A stretch of 64,000 nt of DNA. It comes from Streptomyces catenulae. Lineage in GTDB: Bacteria > Actinomycetota > Actinomycetes > Streptomycetales > Streptomycetaceae. The translations under genes and the position numbers were made by a program. Every line of letters starts with the position of its first letter. Position 1 is the stretch's first letter. The DNA is taken from the NCBI RefSeq assembly GCF_000718015.1, contig NZ_JODY01000009.1, positions 101,064 to 165,063 on the forward strand, read 5' to 3'. The notes below the pieces were generated by a model. That model was not told the origin of the DNA. It searched no databases and was given only the letters and a program-made list of their open reading frames with translations. Shown here piece by piece: positions 26,696 through 34,681 of the stretch.

Positions 26696-27534
26696 CGCCC
26701 GCCCTCCCCGACCTCCGCGGCCACCTGCGCGAACGCCTGCCGGGGGCGCTCGTGTTCACCGCTCCCCCCGGTGATCTGGGCCGCCGCCACCTCCCGCGCC
26801 AGGGCCTGGTCGACGGTGCCGTCCAGCCCCTCGTCGATCAGCTGCTTGGCGAGCGCGAGCGCGAACGGCGGTCGCGCGGCGAGGACGGCGGCCAGCTCCA
26901 GCGCCACCGCCTCGTGCCGCCCCGGCGCGCTGACCCGGGCGACCAGCCCCAGCCGCCGCGCCTCCCGGGCGTCGAAGTGCTCGCCCAGCAGGACGAGTTC
27001 CTTCGCCTTGAGCGCGCCGACGGCGGTGGTGAGCAGCCGCGAGACGCCACCGGTCACGCTGAGCCCCACGCCCACCTCCGGGAAGCCGAACCGGGCGTCC
27101 TCCGCCGCGACGACCAGATCGCAGGAGAGAGCGAACTCGCAGCCCGCGCCCAGCGCATAGCCGTGCACGGCCGCCACGACGGGGAAGGGGGCGTCCCGGA
27201 TCAGCCGGGTCACGTCCTGGATCCGGTCCAGCCGGGCGCGGGTGCCCGCGGCGTCCGTCGGCGCGGGCTCGGCCTTGAGATCGTGACCGGAGCAGAAGGC
27301 CCGGCCCGCACCGCACAGGACGACCGCGCGCACACCGTCGTCGGCCGCCCGCCGCAACGCCGCCAGCAACTCGTCGACGAGCTGCTCGGTCACCGCGTTC
27401 AGCCGGTGCGGACGGGACAGCCGGATCCGCGCGATGCCGTGGTCGAGGACCGTGTACGCGACGCGGGGATCCCCGGCGCCGTCGGCCGGCCGGGCGCTGT
27501 CCGCCGTACCGGTGGGGATGGTGTCAGTAGCCAC
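26692..27534 (-). CDS. Enoyl-CoA hydratase/isomerase (crotonase) family
   Basis: 280 residues. Crotonase fold with the oxyanion-hole motif F-C-S-G-H-D-L-K near 89-96 and both catalytic glutamates of true hydratases, in G-A-G-C-E and F-P-E-V-G-V-G. The first 30 residues are a disordered extension. It is the first gene of a three-gene operon (hydratase, CoA ligase, broken amidohydrolase). A 26-bp palindrome lies 40-65 bp upstream and is the probable operator for the TetR protein encoded further upstream. Confidence 0.92.
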   Translation of the reverse strand: MATDTIPTGTADSARPADGAGDPRVAYTVLDHGIARIRLSRPHRLNAVTEQLVDELLAALRRAADDGVRAVVLCGAGRAFCSGHDLKAEPAPTDAAGTRARLDRIQDVTRLIRDAPFPVVAAVHGYALGAGCEFALSCDLVVAAEDARFGFPEVGVGLSVTGGVSRLLTTAVGALKAKELVLLGEHFDAREARRLGLVARVSAPGRHEAVALELAAVLAARPPFALALAKQLIDEGLDGTVDQALAREVAAAQITGGSGEHERPRQAFAQVAAEVGEGGR

Positions 27535-27573
27535 AAGGTGCTCCTCGGGAGTCGCCGAACAGCGCGCACGTTA

Positions 27574-27599
27574 CTCTATCGATCGGTCGATCGATAGAG
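27574..27599. promoter_or_regulatory. Palindromic operator upstream of the hydratase operon
   Basis: 12-bp perfect arms CTCTATCGATCG / CGATCGATAGAG around GT. The core ATCGGTCGATCGAT (27582-27595) recurs in related form upstream of the TetR gene, the permease and the thioesterase, so this is probably the main site of the local TetR regulator. Confidence 0.75.
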
Positions 27600-27753
27600 C
27601 TTGGTGTGCGGAAGTGCGACCTGATGGAGGAGCGGCTCCACGGCGTCCGGAACGGGGCCGGAACGAGGTCGGGACGAGGCCGTGACGGGGCTGGACCGGG
27701 ACGAGCGGAGGGCACGGCCGTACGCCGCCGCGCGAGGCGCCGCGTGAAAAAGC

Positions 27754-27776
27754 CCGGCCGGAAAGGGCCCGGCCGG
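27754..27776 (-). terminator. Hairpin terminator of the TetR gene
   Basis: CCGGCCGG arms at 27754-27761 and 27769-27776 with a 7-base loop, 20 bp past the TetR stop on the minus strand and flanked by A-rich runs. The arms are also part of a 15-bp direct repeat. Confidence 0.55.
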
Positions 27777-27796
27777 AAAGAAAGAAGGGGCGGCGG

Positions 27797-28498
27797 TCAG
27801 GCCGGATCGGGTGCGCTCGCGCCCAGGCTGACCTGCCAGATCTCCTCCACCAGCGCCCGCGCCGCCTGGATCTCGGCGGGATCGGGGCGCGGCATCGTGT
27901 GCGCCGGGACGCCGAGCAACTGCAATGCCAGCCGCGCGTGGGCCGTCGCCACCCCGTCCAGGGCGATCGAACCGTCGGGGGAGTACCACTTGGCCACCCC
28001 GGAACACATCTCCAGCAACGCCATCCGCGCGAAGGTCCGGTCGGGCACCGTGAACAGACCGGAGGCGCAGCCGTTGGCGATGGCGCGCCGCCAGTGGTCC
28101 TCGTACGCGTCCCGGAGCGCCACCATCGCCGTCCGCCGCTCAGCCCTCAGCGCCTCCAACTCGTTGTCGACCACCGCGGTCTCCTCCGGGCGCAGCGCAT
28201 GGGTGAGCACATGGACGTGGACCAGCCGGACGATCTGCGCCTGCGGGTCCGACGCGTCCGCGGTGACCCGACCCGCCGCGTCGTTCAGCCGGTCCAGGCT
28301 GGCCCGCATGATGGAGGCGAGCAACTCCTCCTTGGTGCCCATGTAGTGGTAGAGCGTCGCGGACGACATCCCCGCGCCCTCGGCCAGCTCCCGGATGCCC
28401 ACCCCGTGGAAGCCCTTCGCGGCGAACAGCCGGATCGCCGCGTCCCAGACCTGGCGTCGAGCCTGCGCGCCGGCGCGTGTGCTGGGGGACTTGGCCAC
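27797..28498 (-). CDS. TetR-family regulator of the acyl-CoA region
   Basis: 233 residues. Helix-turn-helix at about 20-65 with I-R-E-L-A-E-G-A-G-M-S-S-A-T-L-Y-H-Y-M-G-T-K-E-E-L-L, then a long all-helical ligand domain (to 233) of the kind found in acyl-CoA-responsive regulators such as KstR2-like proteins. The gene's own promoter region carries an ATCGGTCGATCGATT box (28559-28574) on the target side, so autoregulation is likely. Its position between the hydratase operon and the permease, both with the same box, makes it the local repressor; an acyl-CoA inducer is inference. Confidence 0.92.
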   Translation of the reverse strand: MAKSPSTRAGAQARRQVWDAAIRLFAAKGFHGVGIRELAEGAGMSSATLYHYMGTKEELLASIMRASLDRLNDAAGRVTADASDPQAQIVRLVHVHVLTHALRPEETAVVDNELEALRAERRTAMVALRDAYEDHWRRAIANGCASGLFTVPDRTFARMALLEMCSGVAKWYSPDGSIALDGVATAHARLALQLLGVPAHTMPRPDPAEIQAARALVEEIWQVSLGASAPDPA

Positions 28499-28558
28499 GG
28501 GGACGATCCTTCGCTCGGGGCGGGCACGCTGGACGGACGGTCCGAGCTTACCGCGCCC

Positions 28559-28574
28559 TATCGGTCGATCGATT
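28559..28574. promoter_or_regulatory. TetR-box upstream of the TetR gene
   Basis: TATCGGTCGATCGATT, 61-76 bp before the TetR start and 57 bp downstream of the permease stop. It matches 14 of the core bases in the palindrome at 27574-27599. Confidence 0.6.
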
Positions 28575-28630
28575 GGCGAGCGGCCGCGGCGGACGGCTCC
28601 GCCGGGACGGGCCCGCCGCCCCGGACACCG

Positions 28631-29968
28631 CTACCGCACGGCCCCGGCGCTCCCGCGCGCCCGTCGCTGCCGCACCGCCCCGACACCGGCCGCCGCCACG
28701 GTGACCGCCAGCGTCAGGAACAGCGAACGCTGGGTGGTGGCGTCGAAGGCCAGCAGGAAGGTGAAGATCGTCGCGGTCCCGGCGAAGTACTTCGAGGCGA
28801 GGGTGGTCAGCCCGGCGAGCGCCGCGACCAGCACGGCGGCCACGGGGACTCCCCGCGCGTCGGTCCGTGCGAAGGGGCGGGGCGCCTCGCCCTTCTGCGC
28901 CAGCGCGAAGAGCATCCGGGACGCCGTGTAGAGGCCGGAGTTGAGACAGGACGCCACGGCGACCAGCACGATCAGATCCATGATCCGGCCTGCCTGGGGC
29001 ACCCCCAGCGCATCGAGCGCCGCCGAGTACGGGCTGGCGGTGACGCTCGCCCGGTCGTACGGGAGCAGCGTGACGATGACCCCGATGGAGCCGATGTAGA
29101 AGATGAGGATGCGGGCGGTGGTGGAGCGGATCGCCTTGCGTACGGCCTCCGCCGGGCGCGGCGCCTCGCCCGCCGCGATGGTGACGACCTCGGCGCCGCC
29201 GAACGCGAAGATCACGGTGAGCACGCTCGGCAGCACCGCGTACCAGCCCTCCGGGGCGAAACCGCCGTGCCCGAGGAGGTTGGCCGTACCGGGGGAGTCG
29301 GTGCCCGGCAGCAGCCCCGCGACGGCCAGCACACCTAGCCCGATGAAGGAGACGATCGCCACCACCTTGATCAGGGCGAACCAGTACTCCGCCTCGCCGA
29401 ACGCGGCCACATGGACCAGATTGGACGCGGTGAGCGCGGCGAGCAGCACCAGCGACGCCACCCAGGCGGGGACCGCCGGGACGAGATGATGGGCCAACTC
29501 CCCGCCGATCACCGCCTCCAGGCCGACCGTCACCCACCACGAGTACGCGTAGAGCCAGCCGATCGCGAGCCCGCACCAGCTGCCGAACTCCCGCGAGGCG
29601 TAGTGCGCGAACGAGCCGGTGCTCGGATCCGCCACGGCCAGTTCGGCGAGCATCCGCATCACGAGGATGACCAGCAGCCCCGCGATGGCGTACGAGACCA
29701 GCGCCGCCGGGCCGGTGCTGCGGATGACCGTGCCCGACCCCACGAACAGGCCCGCGCCGACCACCCCGCCGATGGCGATCATGCTCATCTGCCGGTTCCG
29801 CAGGCCGCGCTTGAGCCCGGATCCACCGTCCGGCTGCCCGGTGGCCGGGCCGGAACCTCCGGCGTCGGTCGGCTCTCCGGCTTCCGGGTGGGCCGTCTCC
29901 GTGGCGAGGGGGCGGGGTGCGGTCTCGGGCGGTGGTGCCTGTCGTGGTGCTGCGGAGTCCCGGGTCAT
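28631..29968 (-). CDS. Amino-acid permease (APC family), short C-terminus
   Basis: 445 residues. After a disordered 50-residue N-terminus comes the APC signature G-G-V-V-G-A-G-L-F-V-G-S-G, followed by hydrophobic helices with F-G-G-A-E-V-V-T-I-A-A-G-E and C-L-N-S-G-L-Y-T-A-S-R-M-L-F. It is an inner-membrane proton-coupled importer of an amino acid or amine, closest in pattern to GABA/aromatic permeases. The protein stops soon after the expected helix 10-11 and lacks the usual last helices, so it may be truncated. An ATCG repeat box lies just upstream, placing it in the local TetR regulon. Confidence 0.85.
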   Translation of the reverse strand: MTRDSAAPRQAPPPETAPRPLATETAHPEAGEPTDAGGSGPATGQPDGGSGLKRGLRNRQMSMIAIGGVVGAGLFVGSGTVIRSTGPAALVSYAIAGLLVILVMRMLAELAVADPSTGSFAHYASREFGSWCGLAIGWLYAYSWWVTVGLEAVIGGELAHHLVPAVPAWVASLVLLAALTASNLVHVAAFGEAEYWFALIKVVAIVSFIGLGVLAVAGLLPGTDSPGTANLLGHGGFAPEGWYAVLPSVLTVIFAFGGAEVVTIAAGEAPRPAEAVRKAIRSTTARILIFYIGSIGVIVTLLPYDRASVTASPYSAALDALGVPQAGRIMDLIVLVAVASCLNSGLYTASRMLFALAQKGEAPRPFARTDARGVPVAAVLVAALAGLTTLASKYFAGTATIFTFLLAFDATTQRSLFLTLAVTVAAAGVGAVRQRRARGSAGAVR

Positions 29969-29986
29969 GACCTCTCCCTAGCCCGA

Positions 29987-30000
29987 TCGATCGATCGATT
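29987..30000. promoter_or_regulatory. ATCG box upstream of the permease
   Basis: ATCGATCGATCGAT, 19-32 bp before the permease ATG on the minus strand. It is self-complementary and related to the TetR palindrome at 27574. Confidence 0.55.
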
Positions 30001-30188
30001 GATTTGCGACAAGGTAGGGCCGGAACCGAGCCAGGACAAGACCTCTCGCCGAGAGGATTCCCGTAGACGTGACAGAAGCCCTGGTCACCGCATGATCACC
30101 CCGTTGCGGAGGTTCCGGAGGGGCGCGGGAAGGTGGCGGGAGCCGGTGCGGCGGAAGCATTGCGCCGCACCGGACCGGCGCCCTACGC

Positions 30189-30204
30189 TATCGAACGATC
30201 GAGC
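30189..30204. promoter_or_regulatory. ATCG box upstream of the thioesterase
   Basis: TATCGAACGATCGAGC, about 90 bp before the thioesterase GTG. It shares TATCGnnCGATCGA with the box at 28559. This is the weakest member of the set. Confidence 0.45.
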
Positions 30205-30294
30205 GGGGAATGCCGGTCCGCATCACCCCGTACCGCCCCGCATCACCCCGTACGCCCCGCCGCCGGGCAACGGACGGCGAGCCGGAGGAGCACC

Positions 30295-30735
30295 GTGGAC
30301 GTTCCGCATCTCACCCATGCCGCGCCGGTCCACTTCGACGAACTCGACCTCAACGGCCATCTGCACAACACGCGGTACGCCCTGTACGTCGAACGCGCCA
30401 CGACCGCGGCTTTCGCCAAAGCCGGATACGACACCAGGGGCACCGCCGCGCGCCACCCCGACCTGCACTATGTCGTCCGCCAGTTCGCCATCGAGTTCCA
30501 CGCCCCCGTCGACGGCGCGGACCGCCTCACCGTCGACCTCTGGCTGACCCGACTGGGCCGCACGAGCATGGCGTGGCGCTTCCACGTCCGCCAGGGCGAC
30601 GACCCGCTGCCCCGCGCCACAGGCACCCGAACCCTCGTCAAGATCGCCCCCGACGGCCGCCCGTCCCCGTGGTCCCCCACCATGCGGACCTGGCACGAGA
30701 AGCTGCGCGCCGTCCCGGCGCGGGTGCACGCCTGA
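30295..30735 (+). CDS. Acyl-CoA thioesterase (hot-dog fold)
   Basis: 146 residues, 4HBT family, hydrolysing acyl-CoA to free acid and CoA. The catalytic-type motif F-D-E-L-D-L-N-G-H-L-H-N-T-R-Y (residues 14-28, Asp18) opens the hot-dog helix; the rest is the five-stranded sheet. GTG 30295 follows GGAGGAG by 4-5 bases and begins the homologous part. It is divergent from the permease. Shared ATCG boxes suggest co-regulation with the CoA ligase/hydratase operon, perhaps to release excess CoA esters. Confidence 0.85.
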   Translation: MDVPHLTHAAPVHFDELDLNGHLHNTRYALYVERATTAAFAKAGYDTRGTAARHPDLHYVVRQFAIEFHAPVDGADRLTVDLWLTRLGRTSMAWRFHVRQGDDPLPRATGTRTLVKIAPDGRPSPWSPTMRTWHEKLRAVPARVHA

Positions 30736-30803
30736 CGCCTCCCCCGGGCAGGCGCCCGGTCGCCGGACGACCGCCCGTCCCGGGGGAGAGCCCGAAGCCG
30801 GTC

Positions 30804-30840
30804 CCGTACCGGCGGCCCACAGGGTGCACCGCCGGTACGG
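30804..30840. terminator. Hairpin terminator between thioesterase and ABC exporter
   Basis: A 12-bp perfect stem (30804-30815 with 30829-30840) with a 13-base loop, between two convergent genes. A nearby 17-bp direct repeat (TCGCGGACGAGGTCACG, about 30869 and 30887) has no clear role. Confidence 0.65.
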
Positions 30841-30945
30841 ACGGAAGGCATCGGCGACACCGACACCGTCGCGGACGAGGTCACGGTCGCGGACGAGGTC
30901 ACGAGCGGGCCCCGCCGGGCCGGTGTTCCGGCGCCCCTGGAGGGC

Positions 30946-32922
30946 TCAAGCGGGCGTCCCGTGCCGGTCGTCCTCGCCGTGTGCCGTGTCGGAGGTGATC
31001 TGGCAGGCCAGCAGCGTCCGGAACAGGCCGTCCTGCTCGGCGAGTTGCCCGTAGGTGCCCTCCTGGACGATCCGGCCCCCGTCGAGGACGACGATCCGGT
31101 CGGCCACGGCCAGGTTGGCGAGCCGGTGGGTCACCAACAGGACCACCTGGTTCCGTGCGAGATCCCGCAGCCGCTGGAAGATCCGGAACTCGGCCAGCGG
31201 ATCCAGATTGGCCGTCGGCTCGTCGAGCACCAGCAGCCCCGCCTCCCGGAAGAACGCCCGCGCGAGAGCGACCCGCTGCCACTGACCGCCGCTCAACTCC
31301 TCCCCGTTGAGCCACTCACGGGCGAGCAGCGTGTCCAGCCCCGAACCGAGCGCCCCGACGACCTCGTCCGCCCCGGCGGCCGCACACGCCTCCCGCACCG
31401 CCGCGTCACCACGCGGCGAGGGCTGCCCCAGCGTGACGTTCTCGCGTGCGCTCAACGGCCACCGCGCGTACTCCTGCGGGACGAGGGCCACCTGCCGCCA
31501 CAGCGCCTGCGGATCGGCGTCACCGGTGGCGAGACCGTCCCACCGGACCTGTCCGGACGTCGGCAGATACAGGCCGCTGACCAGCTTCGACAGCGTCGAC
31601 TTCCCCGAACCGTTGAAGCCCACCAGCGCGGTCACCTCGCCCCGGCGCAGGGTGAGGGAGACATCGGAGAGAGCCGGGCGGTCCTTGCCCGCGTAGTGGT
31701 GGGTGACCGAGGCGATCTCGAAGCGCTCGGGCGGTCCGGGGTGCCCGGCACCCCGCCGCATCCGGAAACCTCCGGCCCGGTCGAGGAAGCCGCTCCAGTC
31801 GTCCATGTAGAGCCCGGTCCGTACGGCGCGGGCGCCGACGCTCACCAGCCTGCGGACCGCCTGCCCCACCGTCTGCAGCGCGAAGACGGCCGTCCCCGCG
31901 TGCCCGACGCTGATCCGCCCGGAGGCCAGCAGGAACACGACCGCCGCCCAGACGACCGCCGAGCCCACACCGCCGCACACCGCCCCGACCAGGGACATCC
32001 GGGCCCCCTTGTCGGCCGCGATCCGGTCCTCGCGGTTGATCCGGGCGACCGTGTCGCGGTACCGGCCGGACAGGAACGCGGCCATGGTGCCCGCCCGGAT
32101 CTGATCGGCGGCCTCCCGGGTGAAGATGTGCCACCGCAGCACGGAGAGCATCCGGTTGGCGCCGTTGCTCCGCAGGTTCGCCAGATACCGGACCCGCGCG
32201 GCGCTGACCTGCGCCAACGCCTGGGGGAGGCTGGCGGCCACGAGAAGCGGGAGGAGCACCGGGTGCACCCCGGCCAGGACGATGGCACCGGCGAGGAACG
32301 ACGCCGACGAGGCGATCAGGTCCTGCCCCTCGTCGATCAGATCGCCGGTGACCTGCGCCCCACGGTCGGCCGCCTCCCGGTCACGGTTGAAGGTCGGCTC
32401 GTCGTACGCGCACAACTCCACCTCCGCGCAGGCCGCCAGCAGCATCTGCTCGGCCTCCCGGGACATCAGCGGCCGCAGCCGCGAGGAGAGCCAGGTGACC
32501 GCGATCCCCAGGAGGGCGCGTACCCCGGAGGCAGCCGCCAGCAGTGCCACGGACGGCCAGGCGCCGAGCAGTCGATCGTAGACGTCACCGCTGGTCAGCA
32601 GGGCGGTGAGGGTGCCGCTGATGGCGACAAGCCCCAGGGCCTGCATCGCCCCGGCGACCGCCTGGCACACCACGAGACCGACGGTCGCCGCACGGTCGAC
32701 GCGCCAGGCGAGCGCCAACGACCGGCGCACCAGCCGCGGCAGCCGCCGCGCCATGTCCCGCATCCGGATCGACCGCCCGGCCGCCTCCCGGCTGCCGGTC
32801 ACATCCACGTACCGCAGCGCCGACCCGGTACCGTCCTCCGCCGCGGGCGCGGCCCCGGGACCGGGCGGGGCGGCGCGCGGCCCCGGAATCTTCTCGGCTG
32901 AACCATCGCCGGACCCGCTCAC
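30946..32922 (-). CDS. ABC transporter, fused permease-ATPase (exporter type)
   Basis: 658 residues. Six-helix exporter membrane domain at about 70-365, then an ATPase domain: Walker A G-F-N-G-S-G-K-S-T near 434, Q-loop V-P-Q-E, signature L-S-G-G-Q near 540, Walker B L-L-V-L-D-E-P-T near 558 and H-loop V-T-H-R. There is no peptidase-C39 domain. As a half-transporter it should homodimerise; type I exporters of this shape move peptides or lipids outward. The GTG at 32922 was chosen because it overlaps the stop of a 40-codon ORF by GTGA; the in-frame GTG at 32931 has no ribosome site. Confidence 0.9.
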   Translation of the reverse strand: MSGSGDGSAEKIPGPRAAPPGPGAAPAAEDGTGSALRYVDVTGSREAAGRSIRMRDMARRLPRLVRRSLALAWRVDRAATVGLVVCQAVAGAMQALGLVAISGTLTALLTSGDVYDRLLGAWPSVALLAAASGVRALLGIAVTWLSSRLRPLMSREAEQMLLAACAEVELCAYDEPTFNRDREAADRGAQVTGDLIDEGQDLIASSASFLAGAIVLAGVHPVLLPLLVAASLPQALAQVSAARVRYLANLRSNGANRMLSVLRWHIFTREAADQIRAGTMAAFLSGRYRDTVARINREDRIAADKGARMSLVGAVCGGVGSAVVWAAVVFLLASGRISVGHAGTAVFALQTVGQAVRRLVSVGARAVRTGLYMDDWSGFLDRAGGFRMRRGAGHPGPPERFEIASVTHHYAGKDRPALSDVSLTLRRGEVTALVGFNGSGKSTLSKLVSGLYLPTSGQVRWDGLATGDADPQALWRQVALVPQEYARWPLSARENVTLGQPSPRGDAAVREACAAAGADEVVGALGSGLDTLLAREWLNGEELSGGQWQRVALARAFFREAGLLVLDEPTANLDPLAEFRIFQRLRDLARNQVVLLVTHRLANLAVADRIVVLDGGRIVQEGTYGQLAEQDGLFRTLLACQITSDTAHGEDDRHGTPA

Positions 32923-33041
32923 GCCGCCCACCGCCGATCCGGACCCGCGCAGACGCCGCTGTCGCCGGTGCCGTTCGATGCCGTGGTGAGCCGCTGTCCG
33001 GGCAGCGGAGGGCGGTGTGTCGTACGAGGGGTGGGGTGCAT
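32919..33041 (-). CDS. 40-codon ORF coupled to the ABC exporter
   Basis: ATG 33041 is preceded by GAAGGA at 6 bases, the best ribosome site in the region. The frame ends in TGA overlapping the exporter GTG (GTGA). The 40-residue product starts M-H-P-T-P-R-T-T-H-R and ends G-D-S-G-V-C-A-G-P-D-R-R-W-A-A: basic, Thr/Pro-rich, one Cys. It could be a leader peptide that couples translation, or a small exported peptide. No RiPP-modifying enzyme lies next to it, so a precursor role is speculation. Confidence 0.45.
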   Translation of the reverse strand: MHPTPRTTHRPPLPGQRLTTASNGTGDSGVCAGPDRRWAA

Positions 33042-33419
33042 CGTGCGTCCTTCGGAGGGTGCCGTTCTGTCACGGCGTCCAACGAGAAGGCCCGGCGCGT
33101 CGAACACATGTGTTTCGGACGTCGCGGGAACCCCGCAAGGGAGCGAAAAGATGTTCGTTCCGCCTACATCGACCCTTGGCGGACCGGGAGCACCCACCGA
33201 AGCCCCGTGACCGAAACGCCGATGGTCCCGATCCGCACGGACCCGATAGGTGGGGAAGGGCGGGAGCTGTCCCGTCTCCGCTTCGCCGGAGAATGCATCA
33301 ACTACCCGGTATCCAAGGGGAGTTGACGCCATTGATCAGAGATCTCATCCGCCCGGCCGCAGAACCTCCCTGACCGTTCGCGAGAACAGGCGGTCAGAGC
33401 GGCGGCGCCACCGGGACCA
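33042..33419. other. Non-coding region before the exporter unit
   Basis: 378 bp, clearly AT-richer than its surroundings. It holds the exporter-unit promoter (minus strand), a perfect 12-bp palindrome AACACATGTGTT at 33103-33114, and on the plus strand a 19-codon frame (33151-33210) with AAGGGAG 7 bases before its ATG. No other gene is supported. Confidence 0.5.
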
Positions 33420-34316
33420 TCACGTCCGCCGGTCGGTGAGGGCGGAGGCGTCGGCGGACGGGGACGCCTCTTCGGTGGCGGACCAGGTGGCGAGGAGTTG
33501 GAGCCGGTCGTGGTCGGGGGTGTGGGGCGGGGCGCTGAGGGCGGTGAGGGTGAGGCCGGGCTGGGCGGGCAGTTCCATCGTGTCGAAGTCGAGCGTGATC
33601 TCGCCGACGGCGGGGTGGTGGAAGGTCTTCCGGCCGGTGTGGTGCAGGCGCACGTTGTGCTGCGCCCAGGCGGTACGGAACACCTCGCTGCGGGTGACCA
33701 GCTCGCCGATCAGGCCGGTCAGCTCGGTGTCACCGGGCGCGCGACCGGCCTCGGTGCGCAGCAGGGAGACGGTCGTGTGCACCATCTCCTCCCAGCGGGG
33801 GAAGAAGTCGCGCCCGGCGGGATCGAGGAACTGGAAACGGGCGATGTTGACCGGCTCCCGGGCGCCGTCGGCGTACAGCGGGCTGTACAGGGCGCGGCAG
33901 AGAGGGTTGGCGGCGAGGATGTCCAGGCGTCCGTTGCTGAGGAAGGCGGGACAGCCGGTCAGCGAGTTCAGGACGCGGAGCACGCTGTCCGGCAGCGGTC
34001 CGCGGGGGCGCCTGGCGCGCCGGGTGGGGCGTTTGGCGGCGGCGCGGGCCAGGTCGTAGAGGTGGGCGCGCTCGGCGTCGTCGAGTTGGAGGGCACCGGC
34101 GACGGCGTCGAGGACCTCCTCGGACGCCCCGGCCAGTCGGCCGCGCTCCAGACGGACGTAGTAGTCGATGCTGACCCCGGCGAGCAGCGCGACCTCCTCG
34201 CGGCGCAGACCGGGCACCCGCCGGTTGCCGCCGAACGCGGGCAGCCCCGCCTGCTGCGGGGTGATCTTGGCGCGGCGGGAGGACAGGAACTCGCGGATGT
34301 CACTCTCGGTACTCAC
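33420..34316 (-). CDS. XRE-family regulator with MmyB-like C-terminal domain
   Basis: 298 residues. Helix-turn-helix at about 10-85 with R-V-P-G-L-R-R-E-E-V-A-L-L-A-G-V-S-I-D-Y-Y-V-R-L-E-R-G. The MmyB-like ligand domain at about 110-280 has D-I-L-A-A-N, F-P-R-W-E-E-M and an F-H-H-P-A-V-G block. It is a paralogue in type of the regulator at 11913. It lies divergent to two tandem alpha/beta hydrolase genes, with a 22-bp palindrome 40-61 bp before its own start, so it probably represses itself and them. Confidence 0.92.
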   Translation of the reverse strand: MSTESDIREFLSSRRAKITPQQAGLPAFGGNRRVPGLRREEVALLAGVSIDYYVRLERGRLAGASEEVLDAVAGALQLDDAERAHLYDLARAAAKRPTRRARRPRGPLPDSVLRVLNSLTGCPAFLSNGRLDILAANPLCRALYSPLYADGAREPVNIARFQFLDPAGRDFFPRWEEMVHTTVSLLRTEAGRAPGDTELTGLIGELVTRSEVFRTAWAQHNVRLHHTGRKTFHHPAVGEITLDFDTMELPAQPGLTLTALSAPPHTPDHDRLQLLATWSATEEASPSADASALTDRRT

Positions 34317-34681
34317 CTCTCCAGGCTAGAACGGCTTCCGCGCGCGTGGGGGGTTCTGCCGGTACCTGTAACGGCAGGCCCTTCTCCCAGCCTGTGACCT
34401 GCTGTTTCCTCGATATCGGCGCCGGTTCGGTACCGCTTCCGCCCCCTGGAGGACCCCCTCCGGGCGGGCGCCGGACGGCCACCGCGGCCGCGGAGCGACA
34501 CCAGGGCCGCACCGTCCGTACGGAGGCGCTTCCCGGCGGGAGGACCGCCGACCCGCCTGCGGCTCCGGACGCGGCCGGGCGGCGCCGACCGGACCCCGGA
34601 GACCGAACGGGCCCGCGCCCGGCCCCCGCGACATGGCCGACCCGTCCACCACCCACCCCCGCATCACGCAAGGAACGCACC
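34317..34681. other. Divergent regulatory region XRE / alpha-beta hydrolase
   Basis: 365 bp without a supported gene. The palindrome at 34356-34377 lies near the regulator start; the remainder up to the hydrolase ribosome site (AAGGAA at about 34670) is GC-rich and featureless. A long upstream extension of the hydrolase frame is open but not protein-like. Confidence 0.6.
34356..34377. promoter_or_regulatory. Palindromic operator of the XRE/MmyB regulator
   Basis: CTGCCGGTACCTGTAACGGCAG, symmetric at 18 of 22 positions (CTGCCGnTACnnGTAnCGGCAG), 40-61 bp upstream of the regulator ATG. Its GGTACCTG core also appears in the palindrome beside the related regulator at 11913. Confidence 0.6.

Noticed and set aside
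30860..30905. 17-bp direct repeat near the exporter stop as a small gene or operator
   Set aside because: It lies past both convergent stops, after a terminator, with no start or palindrome; probably a neutral duplication.
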